Positions 9,678-18,344 are shown, numbered from the stretch's first letter. The stretch: DNA of 64,000 nt from Fidelibacterota bacterium (GCA_016845785.1 JAERSH010000065.1:1-64000); one strand, 5' to 3'. Program-made: numbers and translations. Notes: generated by a model not told the origin, from the letters alone.

Positions 9678-10606
9678 TATACCTTTTTAATCTCCTCAGT
9701 CCCTAAAATTCCAGTTGGACGAATCATCAATACTGCGATCAACACAATCCATACAATAATATCATTTATTTCTTTTACCCATTGAAAATGGAATGATAAT
9801 GTTCCCATACTAACTGTTTCAATAATACCCAAAATAACCCCACCAACGATTGCACCGGGAATGGAACCAAACCCACCCAATACCGCAGCTGGGAATGCCT
9901 TTAGACCCAGAAAGCCCATATTCGTATCTAAAATGGCAGCACGCGGTGCCAATAATACACCACTTACGGCAGCAACTATGGCAGCAAAAATCCATACTAA
10001 TGAATATACTTTATTCACAGGTACGCCCATCAATTCTGCAGCGATTGGATCCTCAGAGGTTGCTTGCATAGCAAGCCCCCAGCGTGTTTTGTTAAAGAAG
10101 TAGTAAAATACTGCTACCAATGCAATAGCAGCACCGATAATAAAAAGATCCAAGATGGAGATAATAATACCACTCAATTGAATATGAGCACCACCAAAAG
10201 GTGACTTGGGGACTAAACTCATGGGACCAGCGATTAGTCCTACAATTGCTCTTAAAACAATTCCAATACTAATTGTAGCCATAATAATTGAAAATACCGG
10301 TTCATCCTTCATGGGTCGGTTGATAATTAAATCTAAAAACCAACCGAACAGAACCGCAAATATAATAGACCCTAGAAGTCCCAATATAAATGTCAAAAAT
10401 GTAGGTGCACCCATACTGCTTGTAAAGGACTGAATCAGAAAGAAGTTAACATAGGCCCCTACCATCATGAGTTCACCCTGTGCAAAATTCACTACTTCTG
10501 TTGCTTTATATATCAGGATAAACCCTAGGGCAATCAATGCGTATATTGATCCAAGTGCGATACCGCTAACAATTTCCTGACTTATTTCAGTGAAGAGTGA
10601 ATTCAT
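9677..10606 (-). CDS. livH: ABC transporter permease, LivH type
   Basis: A 309-residue permease, first gene of the transporter operon. It has the LivH features SGIALGSIYALIALGFILIYKATEVVNFAQGE (~13-44), the EAA-like loop ATSEDPIAAELMGVPVNKVY, and the C-terminal block AAVLGGFGSIPGAIVGG. It forms the second half of the membrane channel. Upstream, 10607-10663 must hold the operon promoter because the strong terminator at 10664-10710 insulates it from the gene before. I cannot point to convincing -35/-10 boxes. Confidence 0.93.
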   Translation of the reverse strand: MNSLFTEISQEIVSGIALGSIYALIALGFILIYKATEVVNFAQGELMMVGAYVNFFLIQSFTSSMGAPTFLTFILGLLGSIIFAVLFGWFLDLIINRPMKDEPVFSIIMATISIGIVLRAIVGLIAGPMSLVPKSPFGGAHIQLSGIIISILDLFIIGAAIALVAVFYYFFNKTRWGLAMQATSEDPIAAELMGVPVNKVYSLVWIFAAIVAAVSGVLLAPRAAILDTNMGFLGLKAFPAAVLGGFGSIPGAIVGGVILGIIETVSMGTLSFHFQWVKEINDIIVWIVLIAVLMIRPTGILGTEEIKKV

Positions 10607-10663
10607 ATTGAACCGAATGTACGATTAGTTTTCCCATTCTTCCGCAGGGGAAGATTTAATTTT

Positions 10664-10710
10664 AACAAGAAAAAAGGGGCTTCTAAAAAACCATAGAAGC
10701 CCCTTTTTTT
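10664..10710 (-). terminator. Strong, symmetric rho-independent terminator
   Basis: A 9-bp stem (10676-10684 GGGGCTTCT with 10695-10703 AGAAGCCCC) has A and T tracts on both sides. Read on the minus strand it ends the acyl-CoA-dehydrogenase/TonB-barrel gene with a run of T residues after the stem. It would also work in the plus direction. It separates that gene from the liv operon. Confidence 0.85.
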
Positions 10711-10748
10711 ACAACCTTTGAGACTTAGAGAACAGCCTATTAGATTAG

Positions 10749-12440
10749 TTAGAAATTGTATTTCACAGAAAACTTGGATGTTTTAGGTAATCCCCTGTGT
10801 ACACGAGGGAATCTCAAAAAACTTTCCGTTTTATTAATCAGATATTCTGTGTCATCTAAGTTGTTAATTACATAGTTGATCGACCATTTTCCGCTGGCAG
10901 CTTCAAGTCCGACCCCAAGGTTTGCAATCGAATGCGCCTCAACCCAATTGGTTTCTTTGTTATTGTTATTATTGGTGAAGAAACCGGCTTTATTCGCTTT
11001 GTCATAATGAAATTTCAATCGACCAAAGTTTCCAACTGGATAACGATAGTCTATGGAGAAACTATTATTATTTTCAGGAGAGAATTCAAGTTTATTCCCC
11101 GAATAATCAACACCCGGGCCACCGCCATCTTTAAATTCATCATAATTGGTATCATTGTTGCCCAAGGTAGCGCTAAGTGTTAATCCGGAGACGGGGATGA
11201 AACTGGCTTCTAATTCAAACCCGCTAGAGGACACCTTACCCGCATTTGTTAGGGTAATAAAGGTTTGACCTTTTGTGGTTTGTTGGAATTGATACACCTG
11301 GAAATCAGTAAACTTGGATGTATAATACGCTGCATTCAAGCGAAGTCGATTATTCATCATTGTTGATTTATACCCGAGTTCAACACTACTTACATATTCG
11401 GCATCATAATCAAATTGCTCCATGGTGGAAATAAAGTAGGCATTCCAACCACCACTTTTGAATGATTCTGAATAGGAGGCATAGGCCATGGCAGCTTTTT
11501 CTGGTGAAAGTGTTTTTGCATTCAATTGAAGGATGCAGTCATCGATAAAAACACGCCCCACCTCTGCTTCGGTTTTCATTTCTGCTAATTTGAATTTTGA
11601 ATTTTGGAATGAACCAATGGATTGACCAAATGCCTTCCGCTCCTGACAATACTCAATCGTGTAATCCAACATAGCTTCTACCGCGGCCATGGCGCCTACT
11701 GCAATGGTCATCCGTTCTTGGGGCAGATTTTCCATAAGATATTGAAATCCTCTTCCCTCCTCGCCAAGTCTATTCTCTATAGGCACTTTTACATCACTGA
11801 AAAATATCTCCGCAGTGTCCTGTGATTTTTGACCAATTTTTTCAAATGGGCTCCCATGGGTAAACCCTTCCATCCCCCGTTCAAGAACCAATAAGCTCAT
11901 CCCTTTGGCACCTGCCTGTGGATCTGTCTTTACGGCTACAATCACTAAATCTGCCAATACGCCATTGGTGATAAATGTCTTTTGCCCATTCACAACATAA
12001 TGGTCGCCATTTAGAATGGCTGTTGTTTTTGTCCCCGCCACATCGCTGCCTGCTATGGGCTCTGTCATGGCCAAAGCGGAAACATGTTCTCCTGAACACA
12101 ATTTGGGAATCCAACGTTGTTTTTGTTCATCCGTGGCATAACGCATTAAATAAGGGATGACCAAATCATTCGTGATGCTAAAGCCAATGGCCACTCCACT
12201 CCGCCATATCTCTTCTATAATGACTGTATTATATCTAAAATCATTAATGCCGGCACCCCCATATACTTCCGGTGCGTCTGTGCCCAATAATCCAGTTTCA
12301 CCTGCTTTCCGCCATATTTCTCTAGATACAACACCGGCTTTGGACCATTCTTCCACATTCGGTATAATTTCATTTTTAATGAATAACTGAACCATATCTC
12401 GGAACAATTGCAGTTCCTCATTAAACATATTTTCTCTCAT
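10749..12440 (-). CDS. Chimeric ORF: acyl-CoA dehydrogenase N-terminus joined to TonB-dependent receptor C-terminus
   Basis: One uninterrupted 563-codon frame carries two unrelated halves. Residues 1 to ~318 are an acyl-CoA dehydrogenase, with the ACAD signature AMTEPIAGSD at 124-133 and the FAD/acyl-binding middle domain. The C-terminal helical domain with the catalytic Glu and second signature is missing. From ~319 (AYASYSESFKSGGWNAYF) it is the last ~245 residues of a TonB-dependent receptor barrel. These include the TLTNAGKVSSSGFELEASF strand pair and a terminal Phe, but there is no plug domain or signal peptide. The switch falls at about 11484-11493, at a CCATGG hexamer. A cytoplasmic flavoenzyme fused to a barrel end cannot work as either. 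The candidates are a genomic deletion joining two genes or an assembly chimera. Confidence 0.9.
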   Translation of the reverse strand: MRENMFNEELQLFRDMVQLFIKNEIIPNVEEWSKAGVVSREIWRKAGETGLLGTDAPEVYGGAGINDFRYNTVIIEEIWRSGVAIGFSITNDLVIPYLMRYATDEQKQRWIPKLCSGEHVSALAMTEPIAGSDVAGTKTTAILNGDHYVVNGQKTFITNGVLADLVIVAVKTDPQAGAKGMSLLVLERGMEGFTHGSPFEKIGQKSQDTAEIFFSDVKVPIENRLGEEGRGFQYLMENLPQERMTIAVGAMAAVEAMLDYTIEYCQERKAFGQSIGSFQNSKFKLAEMKTEAEVGRVFIDDCILQLNAKTLSPEKAAMAYASYSESFKSGGWNAYFISTMEQFDYDAEYVSSVELGYKSTMMNNRLRLNAAYYTSKFTDFQVYQFQQTTKGQTFITLTNAGKVSSSGFELEASFIPVSGLTLSATLGNNDTNYDEFKDGGGPGVDYSGNKLEFSPENNNSFSIDYRYPVGNFGRLKFHYDKANKAGFFTNNNNNKETNWVEAHSIANLGVGLEAASGKWSINYVINNLDDTEYLINKTESFLRFPRVHRGLPKTSKFSVKYNF

Positions 12441-12465
12441 ATTTTTTCCTTAATCATTTTGTTAT

Positions 12466-12478
12466 CTTACAACGTTAG
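12466..12478. promoter_or_regulatory. Probable TetR operator upstream of the acyl-CoA dehydrogenase
   Basis: The near-palindrome CTTAC-AAC-GTTAG matches the site upstream of the adjacent tetR gene (CTAAC-AGT-GTTAG) with one change per arm. On the minus strand it follows a TTGACA (-35-like) and lies where the -10 spacer should be. A bound repressor would therefore block transcription of the dehydrogenase. The assignment to this TetR protein is inferred from proximity and site similarity. Confidence 0.6.
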
Positions 12479-12497
12479 AATGTCAAGTAAAAAAAAC

Positions 12498-13109
12498 TTA
12501 CGCCACTTCTAATTCCAGCGGTGTTTTATATGAATTAAATAATACTTCTAAAATACTTTCTGTCAGCGTAATTGTATCAAATCTAGGATCCATTCTACCT
12601 CCGGAAAGATTAGTGACCAGACCATGCAAGACAGACCATGTATAGGTAATAATCAATAAAGGATTTTTTGCCTTTACCGATCCATCTGCTACCCCTTCCT
12701 TCACGATACCTAGAAGAATACCACCTAGAATTCGTTCTTCTTCATATATTTTTTCCCGCAGATGATCCGAATCCAACTTCATTGAATACATAACAAAATA
12801 GTACCCTGGGTTTTGAGTAGCAAAATCAATATAATTTCTACAGAACTCTTCAATTTTTTCAAAAGGAGTTATATTTTTTTCTGCCGTTATTTTATCCGCT
12901 TCAATTAACATTCTAAACCCTTCTTCAATAAGCTCCTCAATAATGGCTGTTTTATTTTTATAGTAATAATATAAGGTGGGTGCCTGACAATTCAATTTGG
13001 CAGCAAGCTTCCGCATAGACAACCCCTCATAGCCGTCTGTGATGAGGAGGCGACGTGCGGCATACAGGATTTCTTCCTGCGTTAAATGTTTATTTGATCC
13101 CCGACGCAT
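12498..13109 (-). CDS. TetR/AcrR family transcriptional regulator
   Basis: This 203-residue regulator has an N-terminal TetR helix-turn-helix (ILYAARRLLITDGYEGLSMRKLAAKLNCQAPTLYYYYKNKTAII, written here in outline, residues ~14-57) and a ligand-binding C-terminal domain. The C-terminal part (residues ~80-190) resembles the WHG/TetR_C type without obvious catalytic residues. It stands between a MaoC hydratase and an acyl-CoA dehydrogenase. Two related palindromes flank it, one in its own promoter and one before the dehydrogenase, so autoregulation plus control of acyl-CoA metabolism is likely. By analogy with other TetR regulators of fatty-acid genes the effector could be an acyl-CoA; this is inference. 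Confidence 0.92.
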   Translation of the reverse strand: MRRGSNKHLTQEEILYAARRLLITDGYEGLSMRKLAAKLNCQAPTLYYYYKNKTAIIEELIEEGFRMLIEADKITAEKNITPFEKIEEFCRNYIDFATQNPGYYFVMYSMKLDSDHLREKIYEEERILGGILLGIVKEGVADGSVKAKNPLLIITYTWSVLHGLVTNLSGGRMDPRFDTITLTESILEVLFNSYKTPLELEVA

Positions 13110-13116
13110 TGTATTC

Positions 13117-13152
13117 TGTATATTTGCTATCTAACAGTGTTAGCAATATACA
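13117..13152. promoter_or_regulatory. TetR autoregulatory operator (extended palindrome)
   Basis: An inner palindrome CTAAC-AGT-GTTAG (13131-13143) sits inside longer arms: TGTATATTTGCTA (13117-13129) and TAGCAATATACA (13141-13152), complementary but for one extra base. It lies immediately upstream of the tetR ATG at 13109, the classic position for autorepression. The inner core recurs before the acyl-CoA dehydrogenase. Confidence 0.7.
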
Positions 13153-13199
13153 CTTTAGACGCCCCGAAAGGGCAAGTAAAATCTAATCGTAGAATTAAA

Positions 13200-13667
13200 T
13201 CAGAAAAAGATTAATGTAACCGTTTCAGCCACACAGGCAGGCTTGGCCGATCCCTGTATTTCAATGGTTACTTTTTTGATGACACGCAATGCTTTGCGCC
13301 GCATTTTTTCAACACTAACAATATGATAATTTGATCGAACCATATTTCCCGGTTTTACAGGCGACATAAATCGCACTTTATTGGTGCCATAATTCACAAA
13401 TTGTTTGATGTTTTGCACAGGGATTCCCCCAAGGTTCATATCATCCGTTAACAGAGGAATTAAAGATAATGTTAAAAATCCGTGGGCAATTGTACCGCCA
13501 TATGGCGATTCTTTCGCCGATCGTTCCGAATCCACATGAATCCACTGAAAATCCCCTGTCGCTTCTGCGAATTGGTCGATTCGCCCTTGCGTCATCTCAT
13601 GCCAGTCCCCAATTATGGGCTGATCAATTTTTGATGACCAATATTGATATCCTTGTTCTAAAGACAT
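13200..13667 (-). CDS. MaoC-like (R)-specific enoyl-CoA hydratase
   Basis: A 155-residue single hot-dog domain. The catalytic hydratase-2 motif is present (GDFQWIHVDSERS, with Asp39 and His44 as the catalytic pair), followed by YGGTIAHGFLTLSL, the other conserved block of this family. It would hydrate trans-2-enoyl-CoA to (R)-3-hydroxyacyl-CoA in the cytoplasm. Length matches small MaoC proteins such as mycobacterial Rv0130. A GAGGG ribosome site precedes the ATG. It is 23 bp downstream of the DUF5916 gene and upstream of tetR, so it probably belongs to the same acyl-CoA set as the dehydrogenase. Confidence 0.9.
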   Translation of the reverse strand: MSLEQGYQYWSSKIDQPIIGDWHEMTQGRIDQFAEATGDFQWIHVDSERSAKESPYGGTIAHGFLTLSLIPLLTDDMNLGGIPVQNIKQFVNYGTNKVRFMSPVKPGNMVRSNYHIVSVEKMRRKALRVIKKVTIEIQGSAKPACVAETVTLIFF

Positions 13668-13689
13668 TTTACCCTCTATTAATTTCTAG

Positions 13690-15876
13690 TTAAAAGGCAT
13701 CAAATAAATAACTGTATTTAACCACAAAGGATTTCGTGCTAGACTCTATCGGAATTCCATCATAATCCTGCATGTGGTTATATACAATGTATAAACCGGT
13801 GGCTGCCGATTGCTGCCAAATAAATCGACCATTCATGGACCATTGATCTGACCGACTATTATACTGGAGTAAAGTTTGCACATACATCTTTGGTGTAAAT
13901 GCGTATGTTATTCTCGCTCGTAATAAATTGGTGGTGAAGTTTCCTCCGGGCAATTCTACTTTATTATAGTTTGAGCTGAATTCTGATGTAATTTTATCTT
14001 TATACCGATACTGAATGGTGGGCGTCACATTGATTCGGTCGCCACCAAAAAACCCACCAATCCGGTTCATGGTGAAAAAACTGATGGGCTTGGACCGATC
14101 AGTCATAATTAAAATTTGAATCTCTTTATCATCGTATGTCCCTGCAGGTACCACCACATCTTTTGCAATTTCAAAGGGAGAGGATACACCCTCTTTTACC
14201 AAATTCACCCCAGTATGGAATTCAAACCCGGATCGAAATTCCCAATGGTTGTCAATGTGCCATCGACCTGACTCCTGGAAATCATTCATTTTCCAGTAGC
14301 CGTCAAAATTGATGTGAGGACGAATTTCAAGTAATCCTAATTTATTTTCTGGGCGAAACCGCGTAAATATCCGACCGGACCATTTGCGATAATTTTCTCG
14401 CTTCAAGAATCCCATTTCAGGATTAAAACTGGCGCCCACTTCATCATAAGATAATGATGATGAAATTTGTTTGGTATCTCTGGCCAATTCGATATGATAT
14501 GCATAGGCTTTGTCTTTATCTAAATCGGGAGTATCGGTGCGCCCTGCAAATACAATGATTTTACTCAATTCACCAATCCCCACTTGGGCATCTACAGCAT
14601 AAGCTTGATTCAAATATCCATCTGCACCGCCATGGTCTAGTGCCGTAATCATACCGCCAATATGGGTACGATTGGGCAATTCTTTTTTTAATCGAAAAAC
14701 TGAATATTGATTCGCCTCAGTCACATCTTCAACCGCATCTGTTCCCATACTCAGCATACCAATTTTCATCCCGGCCAGTGTACCGGTCAATCTTCCACCT
14801 CCTAATATTGGGACTGGTGTTCCTTCTGGCCCCACACCAATTCGACGGCTGAAAAACATTTCAATATCCGGACCAAAAAACCCACCGCCAGTTCCCACAG
14901 AAAAGAGGCCTGCATTCTCCAAAAAGAATGCCCGTTTTTCAGGGAAAAATAAGCTGAACCGATCCAAATTAATTTGTTGGTCATCGGCTTCTACTTGGGC
15001 AAAATCTGTATTATAAGTCAAATCTAATGTCATGGTTGAACTGACACTTACCTTCGCATCCAAACCGAAATTACTGTCACTCTCGGAAGATGATGTTTCA
15101 CCTTTAACTTTATTATTCTGCCCTAAGGCATAAGGCATCACTTTAATATTTCTGGCATTGGGCACATTCATATGGGTTAAGGTTCCGGCAGAGATGAGTC
15201 GCGTCATTGTAAATTGCCTGGAAACGGGTGCCCAATGCACCTCCTCTTTTTTCCGAGCGATGACCCGTTCAAAATTAATTCCCCAAGATTGATCTTTTTC
15301 TTTTTTGTACCGTAAGGTTTTAAAAGGAATAGCAAATTCTGCACTCCATCCATATTCGCCCCGTTGGGTCTCCACTTCCCAAACCGCATCCCAATTCACA
15401 TTAAACCCTCCACCGGTACCCATACTGAATCGACGCATCATGCCACCCTCTTCGCCACCACCGGTAATCTGGGCATCATATTCAATGCCGGCAGGATTTG
15501 TGCCAAATAGATAACCGGTTTGGTAATCTTTAAAGGTATCGATAATGAATGAGAAGCTATCAGAAGTATTGAGAGGAGAATCCCGCCTTGTATCTGAAAC
15601 CACCAAGGCATCCGATGAGGAATCATAGCATACGACGGAAACAAAAAATGTATGGTCAGAATAAGCCACTTTCACCACAGTATTTTCTGATGCATTTTTG
15701 CCTTCATCCGGTGTCTTTTGAATAAAGGTTGTTACGGCAGGGATATCCTCCCAGGCCGGGTCGTTTAACACATTACCATCAATGGTTGGATCAACAGTCG
15801 ACCGTGTGGCTTTTGTAATTTGTTGGCTGAATGCTATTGAGACTAAGAAGGTGATGGTGTAAAAATATTTTTTCAT
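13690..15876 (-). CDS. DUF5916 outer-membrane protein with CBM9-like N-terminal domain
   Basis: A 728-residue exported protein. A signal peptide (cleavage near AFS|QQ, ~residue 18) precedes a carbohydrate-binding-module-9-like domain (PTIDGNVLNDPAWEDIPAV, ~30-48, extending to ~220). The remaining ~500 residues are alternating aromatic/polar strands ending in YSYLFDAF, typical of the DUF5916 barrel. The domain pair is common in Bacteroidetes and other FCB bacteria, but its function is not established. Roles in glycan handling or as a membrane-associated metalloprotease-like accessory have been guessed. The gene is complete and of normal family length, and is followed closely by the MaoC gene. 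Confidence 0.85.
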   Translation of the reverse strand: MKKYFYTITFLVSIAFSQQITKATRSTVDPTIDGNVLNDPAWEDIPAVTTFIQKTPDEGKNASENTVVKVAYSDHTFFVSVVCYDSSSDALVVSDTRRDSPLNTSDSFSFIIDTFKDYQTGYLFGTNPAGIEYDAQITGGGEEGGMMRRFSMGTGGGFNVNWDAVWEVETQRGEYGWSAEFAIPFKTLRYKKEKDQSWGINFERVIARKKEEVHWAPVSRQFTMTRLISAGTLTHMNVPNARNIKVMPYALGQNNKVKGETSSSESDSNFGLDAKVSVSSTMTLDLTYNTDFAQVEADDQQINLDRFSLFFPEKRAFFLENAGLFSVGTGGGFFGPDIEMFFSRRIGVGPEGTPVPILGGGRLTGTLAGMKIGMLSMGTDAVEDVTEANQYSVFRLKKELPNRTHIGGMITALDHGGADGYLNQAYAVDAQVGIGELSKIIVFAGRTDTPDLDKDKAYAYHIELARDTKQISSSLSYDEVGASFNPEMGFLKRENYRKWSGRIFTRFRPENKLGLLEIRPHINFDGYWKMNDFQESGRWHIDNHWEFRSGFEFHTGVNLVKEGVSSPFEIAKDVVVPAGTYDDKEIQILIMTDRSKPISFFTMNRIGGFFGGDRINVTPTIQYRYKDKITSEFSSNYNKVELPGGNFTTNLLRARITYAFTPKMYVQTLLQYNSRSDQWSMNGRFIWQQSAATGLYIVYNHMQDYDGIPIESSTKSFVVKYSYLFDAF

Positions 15877-15895
15877 GTTATGGATGGGTTTAGAA

Positions 15896-16174
15896 TTATA
15901 AAAGTGTATCTACAGCTTTAGCCATGGTGATACATTGGCCGGTGACACCGCCTTGATCATGGGATGTAAAGGTCACACCCACTTTACACCATCCTACGGT
16001 TAAATCAGGATGATGATTATTGGCTTCCGCAATGTCAGCCAATTTATTTATAAAGGCAATCCCCGCCATATAGGTATCAAAATTAATGTTTTTATGGATG
16101 ACATTACCTTGAAATATCCATCCATCCATGGATGCCAATTCTTGTTGGATAGCATCCGATGTAAGCAAAGCCAT
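15896..16174 (-). CDS. phhB: Pterin-4a-carbinolamine dehydratase
   Basis: A 92-residue protein with the complete PCD fold signature. It has GWIFQGNVIHKNINFDTYM, then the active-site block AEANNHHPDLTVGW (His-His-Pro), and a TSHDQGGVT loop. It dehydrates 4a-hydroxytetrahydrobiopterin to recycle the pterin cofactor of aromatic amino acid hydroxylases. No hydroxylase gene is in the window, so it may serve a distant phenylalanine hydroxylase or molybdopterin-related chemistry. The start is the only sensible ATG. It is 19 bp upstream of the DUF5916 gene and 11 bp downstream of the MATE gene. Confidence 0.92.
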   Translation of the reverse strand: MALLTSDAIQQELASMDGWIFQGNVIHKNINFDTYMAGIAFINKLADIAEANNHHPDLTVGWCKVGVTFTSHDQGGVTGQCITMAKAVDTLL

Positions 16175-16185
16175 GTAACCTCCTT

Positions 16186-17553
16186 CTAGGTTGGTTCTGC
16201 AGGTAACAATTTACGAAATGCCCACCGAAGCCAAACAATAGAAATGATGGTGGCCACAATACCGGAAATGACCATGGCATACCACATCCATTCTACCGGT
16301 TTATTGAGGACATGGGTAAAATAATAGGCCAAAGGACCGGCCACCCCAATGACACGAATCACGGTGATGATGAGTGAGGGCATTCCCAACCCGATCCCTT
16401 GCAATATCCGCCCGATTGTCATTCCAATTGCTATTAATGGAAAAATGAATGCAATGATTCTTAAATAATCTACCGCAATCGATTGAATAACTGACTCTTG
16501 AGTGAAAACGGTCACAACAGATGGGGCTAAAGTAAATAGTAAGGTTGAACCAGTCGCCGTAATTAACACGGCTCTCGATATCCCATATTTGGTAATATAT
16601 TTGATTTTTTCTGATTCTTTTGCACCAAAAAACATACCTACCATTGTAGTTAGCGCCGATGCGATACCCATTATAGGGAGAAATACTACCATGTCAATCC
16701 GACCTCCAACCTGATACGCTGCAACAGCATTAGTTGAATACGATACCAGCATTCGATTAAAGACTAATTGGCCAATTGACATGACCATCATAGACATGGA
16801 TGCGGGAATACCCACCTTGACAATGTCCTGAATGATAAATCGAGACGGTTTGAAATCCCGCATTCTGAATTTGACATAAGCATGTTCTTTTACAAATAGC
16901 ATAAATACGAAAATTATAAAAACAATGATTTGGCTAATGGTTGTGGCCCATGCGGCGCCTGCCACACCAAAGTCCAGTGTAAAAATAAAAATGGGATCCA
17001 AAATGATATTAAAAACTGTGCCCAAACCCGCGACCATCATGGGGAGTTTCATATCTCCTTCTCCAGCTAATATGGATCTAAAAAACATTGAGAATATGCC
17101 AAATGACATACCATAGCAGCTTACCTTTAAATATTCCCATGCTTGAGGTAATACTTCTGGTGTACATCCCATTTTGGTAAGGATTTCAGGACCACGGGTC
17201 AACCCCAATGTGGTTAGCACGGCACTAATCGCCATCGCCATCGCCACTGAATGTTCAGCCGCATTATCTGCATTCGCCTTATCGTCCGCACCAATGAACC
17301 GTGCAATGGAAGCAGTTACGCCACTCCCCAATCCGAATGATAAACCCAGAACCATAAAAAATACGGGCATATTAAATGCCACAGCCGCGATGGCATCACC
17401 GCCTAGTTTGCCGATAAAAATCATATCCACTATAGTATATAAAGTTTGAATCCCCATGCCCGCAATGATGGGGATAGCCAATGTCCACATGGATTTGGTC
17501 GGGTGATCTAAAAAGGATTGAAGCCGCGAATGGCGATTATTATCAAAATTCAT
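16186..17553 (-). CDS. MATE family multidrug/Na+ antiporter
   Basis: A 455-residue, twelve-helix membrane protein of the multidrug and toxic compound extrusion family. The first half has PTKSMWTLAIPIIAGMGIQTLYTIVDMIFIGKLGGDAIAAVAF (~18-60, outlined) and GLSFGLGSGVTASIARFIGA, both typical MATE blocks. The pseudo-symmetric second half repeats the pattern at GIPASMSMMVMSIGQLVFN. It would export cationic compounds or metabolites in exchange for Na+ or H+. Length is standard. It is followed closely by the pterin dehydratase gene; no functional link is evident. Confidence 0.92.
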   Translation of the reverse strand: MNFDNNRHSRLQSFLDHPTKSMWTLAIPIIAGMGIQTLYTIVDMIFIGKLGGDAIAAVAFNMPVFFMVLGLSFGLGSGVTASIARFIGADDKANADNAAEHSVAMAMAISAVLTTLGLTRGPEILTKMGCTPEVLPQAWEYLKVSCYGMSFGIFSMFFRSILAGEGDMKLPMMVAGLGTVFNIILDPIFIFTLDFGVAGAAWATTISQIIVFIIFVFMLFVKEHAYVKFRMRDFKPSRFIIQDIVKVGIPASMSMMVMSIGQLVFNRMLVSYSTNAVAAYQVGGRIDMVVFLPIMGIASALTTMVGMFFGAKESEKIKYITKYGISRAVLITATGSTLLFTLAPSVVTVFTQESVIQSIAVDYLRIIAFIFPLIAIGMTIGRILQGIGLGMPSLIITVIRVIGVAGPLAYYFTHVLNKPVEWMWYAMVISGIVATIISIVWLRWAFRKLLPAEPT

Positions 17554-17603
17554 CAGCGCGGAATTTAGCGGTTATATATCTGAGAATTAAATTGTATATC
17601 TGA

Positions 17604-18308
17604 TTATTTAGGAAAGGAAATCTGCCAATCTGCATTAAGTTTTAGACCATCTATATGGCCGGAGAGTGCATCAGATTCATATAAAATATGCATATGCGTA
17701 TATCGAGTGTGATGTGTAAATACTGCTTGATGTTTCTCAGAGTAAAACCCTAAAATTTTCCCTTGAGTATTTGAATCCTTCCTTTTCCATGATTTTGCTA
17801 AATGATCATCATGGCTGCCGTCTGGACTTTGGGGTGAAATAATATGCCAATCGATTTCGCTAAACTCTCCCGTAATAATGAATGGAAAGGGGTTTTCTAT
17901 ATCCACCCCAACTTTTTTTGCTTCTGCTTTTATTTTGGAATCGATTGAATAATAATCTGTTTCTTGATTGATTTGAATGGTTTGCCAATCATTAACCTTC
18001 GCCGTCACTAATAATAAGGCTTTACTATTTTTATCAGGTATTGTTTGACCTGTGGGTATTCCGTAAGGTTTTGCCCGATTTATGAGCAATTGACTATCCA
18101 TGATTAGGATTTCACCATCCAAGTTTTCCATCGCGCCAATACCATAAACATGATCATCATTTATGACCTCAGATAATTGAACAACCCCCTGGCGAGCTCC
18201 TTTATGCATGATTTCTTTTAATGCACCATGAATTTGAAGATCTAATTCTGGCTGTTGAACGCACGAGAATAAAAAACCCAATTGAAAAATGTAAATAAAT
18301 CTGTTCAT
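17604..18308 (-). CDS. Exported acetolactate decarboxylase-like lipoprotein
   Basis: A 234-residue protein of the alpha-acetolactate decarboxylase family. Three candidate zinc ligands, His205, His207 and His218 (YTHMH...SGH), have the same 2- and 11-residue spacing as in the Brevibacillus enzyme. The glycine/acid block NLDGEILIMD (Glu66) is also present. The enzyme converts 2-acetolactate to acetoin. The N-terminus looks like a lipoprotein signal (short charged start, hydrophobic core, GFLFSC with Cys16), which would put it in the periplasm. The Brevibacillus enzyme is also secreted, but the physiological sense of a periplasmic form here is unclear. No acetolactate synthase is nearby. Confidence 0.8.
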   Translation of the reverse strand: MNRFIYIFQLGFLFSCVQQPELDLQIHGALKEIMHKGARQGVVQLSEVINDDHVYGIGAMENLDGEILIMDSQLLINRAKPYGIPTGQTIPDKNSKALLLVTAKVNDWQTIQINQETDYYSIDSKIKAEAKKVGVDIENPFPFIITGEFSEIDWHIISPQSPDGSHDDHLAKSWKRKDSNTQGKILGFYSEKHQAVFTHHTRYTHMHILYESDALSGHIDGLKLNADWQISFPK

Positions 18309-18344
18309 TATATTTTCCTTACTACGACCGTAGCATTAATTGAC

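Noticed and set aside
11881-12114. 77-codon minus-strand frame within the acyl-CoA dehydrogenase
   Set aside because: Shadow of the ACAD frame; the real frame carries the ACAD signature.
10749-12440. A genuine bifunctional enzyme-receptor fusion
   Set aside because: The cytoplasmic flavoenzyme half lacks its catalytic domain and the barrel half lacks plug and signal peptide, so neither could function; kept only as a junction.
13160-13175. Short GCCC/GGGC hairpin between maoC and tetR
   Set aside because: Only four strong pairs and no T run on the minus strand; too weak to call a terminator.
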